From assembly GCA_011057845.1 (NCBI GenBank), contig DSDB01000188.1, positions 1 through 9,465 on the forward strand: 9,465 nt of DNA, in the 5' to 3' direction. The stretch comes from Phycisphaerales bacterium (GTDB lineage Bacteria > Planctomycetota > Phycisphaerae > Sedimentisphaerales > Anaerobacaceae). How positions within the stretch are numbered: position 1 is the stretch's first letter; every line of letters begins with the position of its first letter. The notes beneath the pieces are model-generated. The model saw only the letters and a program-made list of their open reading frames with translations. It searched no databases and was not told the origin of the DNA. This document shows positions 6,587 to 9,465 of this stretch, in pieces. A program made the position numbers and the translations under genes.

Positions 6587-7317
6587 TGGACGATATGACG
6601 ATGATACCGCAGGTGGAAGCGCCGATGGGACCGAGACCTCGGACATCGGGGCTGGCGATTGCGAGTCTGATTCTGGGATTGCTGGCGCTGCCGAGTTGCG
6701 GGGCGACGGGGCTGGTCGGTCTGATTCTGGGGGTTGTGGCGCTGTCGATGATCAGCACCTCCGCCGAGCCGCTTGGGGGACGCGGGGCGGCGATATGGGG
6801 GATTGTCCTGTCGGCGGTAGGGATGGTTCTGTCAGTAGTACTGGTTCTCAGTGCGATTCTGATGCCGGCCCTTGTCGCGGCACGGGGACAGGCCAGGAGT
6901 GTAGTCATGATGTCTCAGGGCAAACAGTTGGCGTTGGCGATGTTGATTTATGCCGACGACCATGATGGGCGGCTGCCCGACCCGAAGACGTGGCCGAACG
7001 AGATCGATGCCTATGCCGTCAATCAGGCGTTCGATAATCAGGGGCGAATGGTCTGGGCGATGAATGAGGCGCTGGGGGCTGTGCGCACGGGTGAGATTGC
7101 CGATCCCGCACGGACGGTGCTGTTGTTTGCAGTTGGGCCCGGGGCGGCGGCCGCGGGCGGGCCCGAGTTGCTGGCCGATCAGCCGCCGACACGGTACGGA
7201 TATGTCGTTGTGTTCGTGGATGGCCACGTAGAGAGGGTGTTGTACCGTGATGCGCTGGACAGACTCATCTGGGACCCAAGCGGGGAAGCGGGCGGGTCAG
7301 GCTCGGTTCAATACTGA
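6586..7317 (+). CDS. DUF4190 membrane protein with pseudopilin-like domain
   Basis: A 243-residue protein with no N-terminal signal but three hydrophobic segments at about residues 22-37, 41-57 and 68-97. The first two with the short linker (SGLAIASLILGLLAL, then GLVGLILGVVAL) and the LGGRGAAIWGIVLS that follows are typical of DUF4190. After the third helix comes MPALVAARGQARSVVMMS and then LALAMLIYADDHDGRLPD. This resembles the start of planctomycete prepilin-like (G-type pseudopilin, DUF1559-like) domains, which carry conserved Y.DDHDG.LP. A VVFVDGHVERV strand near 207-217 matches the C-terminal DG(H) motif of those proteins. A prepilin-peptidase site is not visible because the DUF4190 part sits in front. 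The role is unknown; probably a surface or envelope protein. Both ends overlap neighbours by one base, placing it in the middle of a coupled three-gene cassette. Confidence 0.7.
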   Translation: MDDMTMIPQVEAPMGPRPRTSGLAIASLILGLLALPSCGATGLVGLILGVVALSMISTSAEPLGGRGAAIWGIVLSAVGMVLSVVLVLSAILMPALVAARGQARSVVMMSQGKQLALAMLIYADDHDGRLPDPKTWPNEIDAYAVNQAFDNQGRMVWAMNEALGAVRTGEIADPARTVLLFAVGPGAAAAGGPELLADQPPTRYGYVVVFVDGHVERVLYRDALDRLIWDPSGEAGGSGSVQY

Positions 7318-7823
7318 TGCGTTACCGGAGACTCTGGCCGATGAAGGCGATTGACTGGGCCAAACTGGGAGCGTGCCTGGGAGCCAGCCTGCTGGTGGCT
7401 GTCGTCGGGGGACTGGCGACGGCCGCGGGCGACTTGAAGAGTTGGTACGCGGAGTTGGAGAAGCCGCCGTTCAATCCGCCGGACTGGGTCTTTGGCCCGG
7501 CCTGGACCATCTTGTACACCTTGATGGCGGTGGCCGCATTCCTTGTGTGGCGCCGGGGACTTTCGATGCGGCATGTGCGTCCGGCGATGGGCCTCTATCT
7601 CGCCCAACTGCTGCTGAATGCGACTTGGACGCCGGTATTCTTCGGGCTGCACCAGACTGGCTGGGCGCTCGCGGTCATTGCCCTGTTGTGGGGGGCGATC
7701 GCCGCGACGATAGTCGCTTTTCGAAGGGTGTCCAGGCTTGCGGCCGGGCTGATGCTGCCGTACATCGGGTGGGTCAGTTTCGCGGCCGTCCTGAATGCGT
7801 GGATCTGGGCGGCGAATCGGTAG
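7317..7823 (+). CDS. tspO: TspO/MBR family tryptophan-rich sensory protein
   Basis: A 168-residue membrane protein of the TspO/peripheral benzodiazepine receptor family, with five predicted helices. These proteins bind tetrapyrroles and related ligands and act in stress or redox signalling. The conserved pieces are all present: SWYAELEKPPFNPPDWVF (42-59), the AWTILY helix (62-67), YLAQLLLN.TWTPVFFG (94-110), and PYIGW...A..LN (148-160). Tryptophans are frequent, as usual. The start at ATG 7317 overlaps the preceding stop by one base (TGATG). ATG 7341 (residue 9) is an equally reasonable start, because a family-typical first helix begins shortly after it and CCGGAG lies upstream. It is the last gene of the + strand block and converges on nrnA. 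Confidence 0.93.
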   Translation: MRYRRLWPMKAIDWAKLGACLGASLLVAVVGGLATAAGDLKSWYAELEKPPFNPPDWVFGPAWTILYTLMAVAAFLVWRRGLSMRHVRPAMGLYLAQLLLNATWTPVFFGLHQTGWALAVIALLWGAIAATIVAFRRVSRLAAGLMLPYIGWVSFAAVLNAWIWAANR

Positions 7824-7824
7824 C

Positions 7825-7847
7825 ACCCGGCCCAGACGCTGCCGGGT
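7825..7847. terminator. Possible terminator hairpin between tspO and nrnA
   Basis: In the 66-base gap between two converging genes, acccggc (7825-7831) pairs perfectly with gccgggt (7841-7847) around a nine-base loop. The position suits a terminator for tspO and, on the other strand, nrnA. No T-run follows on either strand; a run of eight C (7855-7862) lies just beyond. Confidence is therefore low. Confidence 0.3.
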
Positions 7848-7889
7848 TCGCTCGCCCCCCCCTGCCACCCTGCATGATGCGGTTACGAC

Positions 7890-8915
7890 TCAGGGAACAT
7901 CCGGCAGGCGTGAGGCGATCTGGTCTTGGATGAGGCTCATGGCGTGGTCGACGGGGGCCGGCAGGAAGGTCCCGGCGGCGTTGGTGTGGCCTCCGCCGCC
8001 AAATTGCTCGGCAATTCCACGCACGTTGACGGCGCCGTTGCTGCGCAGGGAGCAGCGAATCCGGCCGTCTTGCTGCTCGACAAAGATGGCGGCTACCTGC
8101 ACGCTGCCGATGCGCTGGCATTCGCTGATGAGGTCTTCGGTGTCGCTGTAGGCGGCGCCCGTGCGGCGAAAGTCCTCCGCGGTGAGGTACTGGGCGGCGT
8201 AGCGGCCGTCGAAGTGCAGGCTCATGTGGTCAAGCATCGTCGTCATGAGGGCGAAACGCTCCGACGTGAAGTTCTGGTAGAGCCGTGCGTAGACCGCGGC
8301 GGGATCGGCCCCGGCGTCGATGAGCTGGGCGGCGATGCGCAGGACGCGGACGTCGGTGTTGGAGAAGCGGAACCAGCCGGTATCCGTGGCGACAGCAACA
8401 AAAAGAGCCGTCGCCATATCGGGTGTGACGGACCAGCCGGCGGATTGGATCAGTTCGTGGACGAGGACGCCGGCGGCGGCGGCGGTCGTGTCGGTGATTT
8501 CCACGCGGCCGAGGTGGTCGCTGGTGGCGTGGTGGTCGATGACAAGGACCGGCACATGCGCCTTATCCAGCCAGCCGGCAAGGTCCTTAAGCTGGTTACG
8601 GCTGTTGGTGTCGACGATGACGACCAGATCATACCCCCCTGCCGTCAGTTGATCGACGGTCATACCCTCTCCCAGGATCGGGGGCAACCTGTCGAAGAGG
8701 AAGGCGTACCAGGATGGGATCGGCGACAACAGTAGCAGTTGCACGTCCTTGCCCTGCCGGCGCAGGGCCGCGTCCAGGGCCGCCATGCAGCCCAGGGCGT
8801 CGCCGTCAGGCTTGCGATGGCTGGTCAGGAGGATGCGCGTGGAACTGTCCACCAGAGCCCTGGCGTCCGTCACAGGCTTGGGTTTGTTCACTGAGCACCC
8901 CATACCGTCAGGCAT
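7890..8915 (-). CDS. nrnA: DHH-family nanoRNase / pAp phosphatase
   Basis: A 341-residue cytoplasmic phosphoesterase that degrades very short RNAs and hydrolyses 3'-phosphoadenosine 5'-phosphate to AMP. It binds two metal ions, usually Mn2+, with DHH-type residues. All the motifs are visible: SHRKPDGDALG (32-42; His33, Asp37, Asp39), VIVDT with Asp102, VIDHHAT (126-131; the DHH signature, Asp127-His128-His129), VATDTGWF (176-182; Asp178), then the DHHA1 domain with FGGGGHTNAAG (305-315). The length fits NrnA. ATG 8915 is chosen. It overlaps the end of the antitoxin gene by eight bases; GTG 8921 and ATG 8903 are alternatives and none has a good ribosome site, so translation may be coupled to the upstream gene. 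In many bacteria nrnA sits with ribF and related translation genes; here it follows ribF with a TA remnant in between. Confidence 0.92.
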   Translation of the reverse strand: MPDGMGCSVNKPKPVTDARALVDSSTRILLTSHRKPDGDALGCMAALDAALRRQGKDVQLLLLSPIPSWYAFLFDRLPPILGEGMTVDQLTAGGYDLVVIVDTNSRNQLKDLAGWLDKAHVPVLVIDHHATSDHLGRVEITDTTAAAAGVLVHELIQSAGWSVTPDMATALFVAVATDTGWFRFSNTDVRVLRIAAQLIDAGADPAAVYARLYQNFTSERFALMTTMLDHMSLHFDGRYAAQYLTAEDFRRTGAAYSDTEDLISECQRIGSVQVAAIFVEQQDGRIRCSLRSNGAVNVRGIAEQFGGGGHTNAAGTFLPAPVDHAMSLIQDQIASRLPDVP

Positions 8916-9186
8916 CCACACCGTGTGTCATTTCGGCGTCAATTCGCTCGGCCAGGAATACCTTGAGCAATGACTGATACGGCACATCACGTTTGTTTGC
9001 CAGGAGTTTGAGTTCGTCGAGCATGGCCTCGGGCAGTCTGATAGATATCGTCTTGACGGACGGCTTGAGTCTGGGCAAGACAGCTTGCCTGGCACGGCTC
9101 CAGTCAATGTAATCCACCGAATCATGTTTGGCCCAGAAGCGTTGCTCCTCCTGCTGGTTTCGGAATTTCGGTATTCTCTTCTTCAT
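8908..9186 (-). CDS. brnA: CopG/BrnA-type antitoxin (ribbon-helix-helix)
   Basis: A 92-residue antitoxin of the type II CopG_antitoxin/BrnA group, normally paired with a BrnT-type RNase toxin, which it neutralises while repressing its own promoter. Residues 1-44 carry the family pattern IPKF...EEEQRFW...HDS.DYIDW (FW at 17-18, His21-Asp22, Asp25-Tyr26). They are followed by the short LKPS linker and the ribbon-helix-helix DNA-binding part: KTISIRLPEAML (45-56) and VPYQSLLKVFLAERI (68-82). The sequence is complete and shows no disabling change, so it may still be active. ATG 9186 is supported by the ATGA overlap with the preceding toxin remnant. The gene's end overlaps the nrnA start. The symbol is given by family similarity. 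Confidence 0.85.
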   Translation of the reverse strand: MKKRIPKFRNQQEEQRFWAKHDSVDYIDWSRARQAVLPRLKPSVKTISIRLPEAMLDELKLLANKRDVPYQSLLKVFLAERIDAEMTHGVDA

Positions 9187-9308
9187 GGTGTTTCATATAT
9201 CCGGCGTTCTTTTCGGCTCATGGTTCTAGCCGAGATGACGCGGATCCGATTGGCTCTTACGGTGAATACAACAAAGAGCCTTCTGTCTGTGTCCATTCGT
9301 CCCAAGGC
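9183..9308 (-). pseudogene. brnT: Truncated BrnT-type toxin (C-terminal remnant)
   Basis: Only the last 41 codons of a BrnT RNase toxin remain. They read ALGRMDTDRR, LFVVFTVRAN, RIRVISARTM and SRKERRIYET, matching the usual C-terminus (ALGRT...GR.LFVVFT.R..RIR.ISAR.M.RKER..YE) closely. A TAA at 9309-9311 stands directly before it in frame, and the preceding bases belong to the promoter region and the end of ribF, so the N-terminal half is absent. That half normally carries the F.WD..K...N..KHGV region with catalytic residues, so the remnant should be non-toxic. Possible residual starts are TTG 9305 and ATG 9296. Its stop overlaps the antitoxin start (ATGA), as in intact brnTA operons. Confidence 0.8.
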
Positions 9309-9310
9309 TT

Positions 9311-9339
9311 AGTATATAACTGTCATATACGGATTGCAA
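9311..9339 (-). promoter_or_regulatory. Probable promoter of the brnT'-brnA-nrnA unit
   Basis: On the - strand TTGCAA (9339-9334) and TATACT (9316-9311) stand 17 bases apart, close to the sigma-70 consensus TTGACA-17-TATAAT. Transcription would start near 9304, at the very beginning of the toxin remnant. The -35 box lies inside the end of ribF. This is a sequence match only. Confidence 0.5.
9312..9330. promoter_or_regulatory. Palindrome over the -10 box, possible antitoxin operator
   Basis: Perfect six-base arms gtatat (9312-9317) and atatac (9325-9330) flank a seven-base spacer. The palindrome covers most of the -10 box and part of the spacer of the predicted promoter. Ribbon-helix-helix antitoxins typically repress their own operon by binding such short inverted repeats, so this is a candidate operator. 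The binding itself is inference. Confidence 0.45.
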
Positions 9340-9465
9340 GGTTTTTTTCTGACGGATCTGATGGAGAAGAGAGGGCTTTCGCTGCCTCCTGACAGTCTTG
9401 GGTGATATGGGCCGAGAGTTCGGCCTCGGACGGAAATTTCTGCTGCGGGCGGAGGCGTTGGATAA
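9323..9465 (-). CDS. ribF: Riboflavin kinase/FAD synthetase, C-terminal end
   Basis: The last 46 codons of a gene that enters from beyond the right edge; the TGA stop is at 9325-9323. The peptide begins IQRLRPQQKFPSEAELSAHI and continues with TQDCQEAAKAL. This fits the C-terminal helix of RibF (pattern F...LR.EQKF.S...L..QI..D...A), which makes FMN from riboflavin and then FAD. A short hydrophilic tail (about 15 residues) follows. Its frame is clean and family-like, unlike the other frames here. The stop lies within the palindrome upstream of the toxin remnant, and a run of seven A (9348-9342 on the - strand) lies within the gene. Only the tail is visible, so the assignment rests on this short match. 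Confidence 0.65.
   Translation of the reverse strand, partial: IQRLRPQQKFPSEAELSAHITQDCQEAAKALSSPSDPSEKNLAIRI

Noticed and set aside
5639..6646. A 335-codon open frame on the - strand
   Set aside because: It is antisense to the SMP-30-like lipoprotein and has an Arg/His-rich, family-free product.
7926..8735. A 269-codon open frame on the + strand
   Set aside because: It mirrors nrnA, which carries all the DHH motifs on the other strand; its Gly/Val/Ala-rich product is typical of an antisense frame.
9408..9465. A + strand frame starting at ATG 9408 and open to the window edge
   Set aside because: It is antisense to the ribF tail, which matches a known family, and has no ribosome site.
1..9465. 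CRISPR array, tRNA, rRNA, riboswitch, transposase or integrase
   Set aside because: I looked on both strands and saw no regularly spaced repeats, no cloverleaf sequence, no rRNA core sequence and no recombinase motifs.

Overview
The window is dense, GC-rich bacterial DNA. It most resembles a member of the Planctomycetota, probably of the Phycisphaerae/Sedimentisphaerales type. This placement is an inference from gene content: a DUF4190-plus-pseudopilin-like membrane protein, an SMP-30-type lipoprotein, a two-subunit NAD-type dihydroorotate dehydrogenase, and a ribF-nrnA neighbourhood. No rRNA or other decisive marker is present.

Layout. Positions 1-7823 are read entirely on the + strand. They hold the C-terminal end of an SGLT-type sodium:solute symporter, a divergent galactokinase-family GHMP kinase, pyrK, a 0.5 kb gene-free stretch rich in inverted repeats, a Schlafen/AlbA_2-domain gene, pyrD, a lipoprotein of the SMP-30/gluconolactonase family, the DUF4190/pseudopilin-like protein, and a TspO/MBR protein. 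The last three form a tight cassette. Both junctions are one-base TGATG overlaps, so the three are probably translated in a coupled way. From 7890 to the end everything is on the - strand. In transcription order it reads: the tail of ribF (riboflavin kinase/FAD synthetase), a truncated BrnT-type toxin, its intact CopG/BrnA-type antitoxin, and nrnA (DHH-family nanoRNase/pAp phosphatase).

How the genes work together. The symporter and sugar kinase look like an uptake-plus-phosphorylation pair whose sugar is unknown. PyrK and PyrD are the electron-transfer and catalytic subunits of one enzyme of pyrimidine synthesis, normally encoded side by side. Here they are split by about 1.9 kb containing a fold-back repeat and a lower-GC AlbA_2 gene, which looks like a later insertion.

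Most notable points. (1) The pyrK/pyrD pair is interrupted by an apparently acquired AlbA_2-domain gene behind a 31-bp inverted repeat pair. (2) Between ribF and nrnA lies a decayed toxin-antitoxin module: the toxin has lost its N-terminal half, while the antitoxin and a plausible promoter with a palindrome over its -10 box remain. (3) The kinase has a run of nine G exactly in its ATP-binding glycine loop. I see no CRISPR array, tRNA, rRNA, transposase or complete new multi-gene system.
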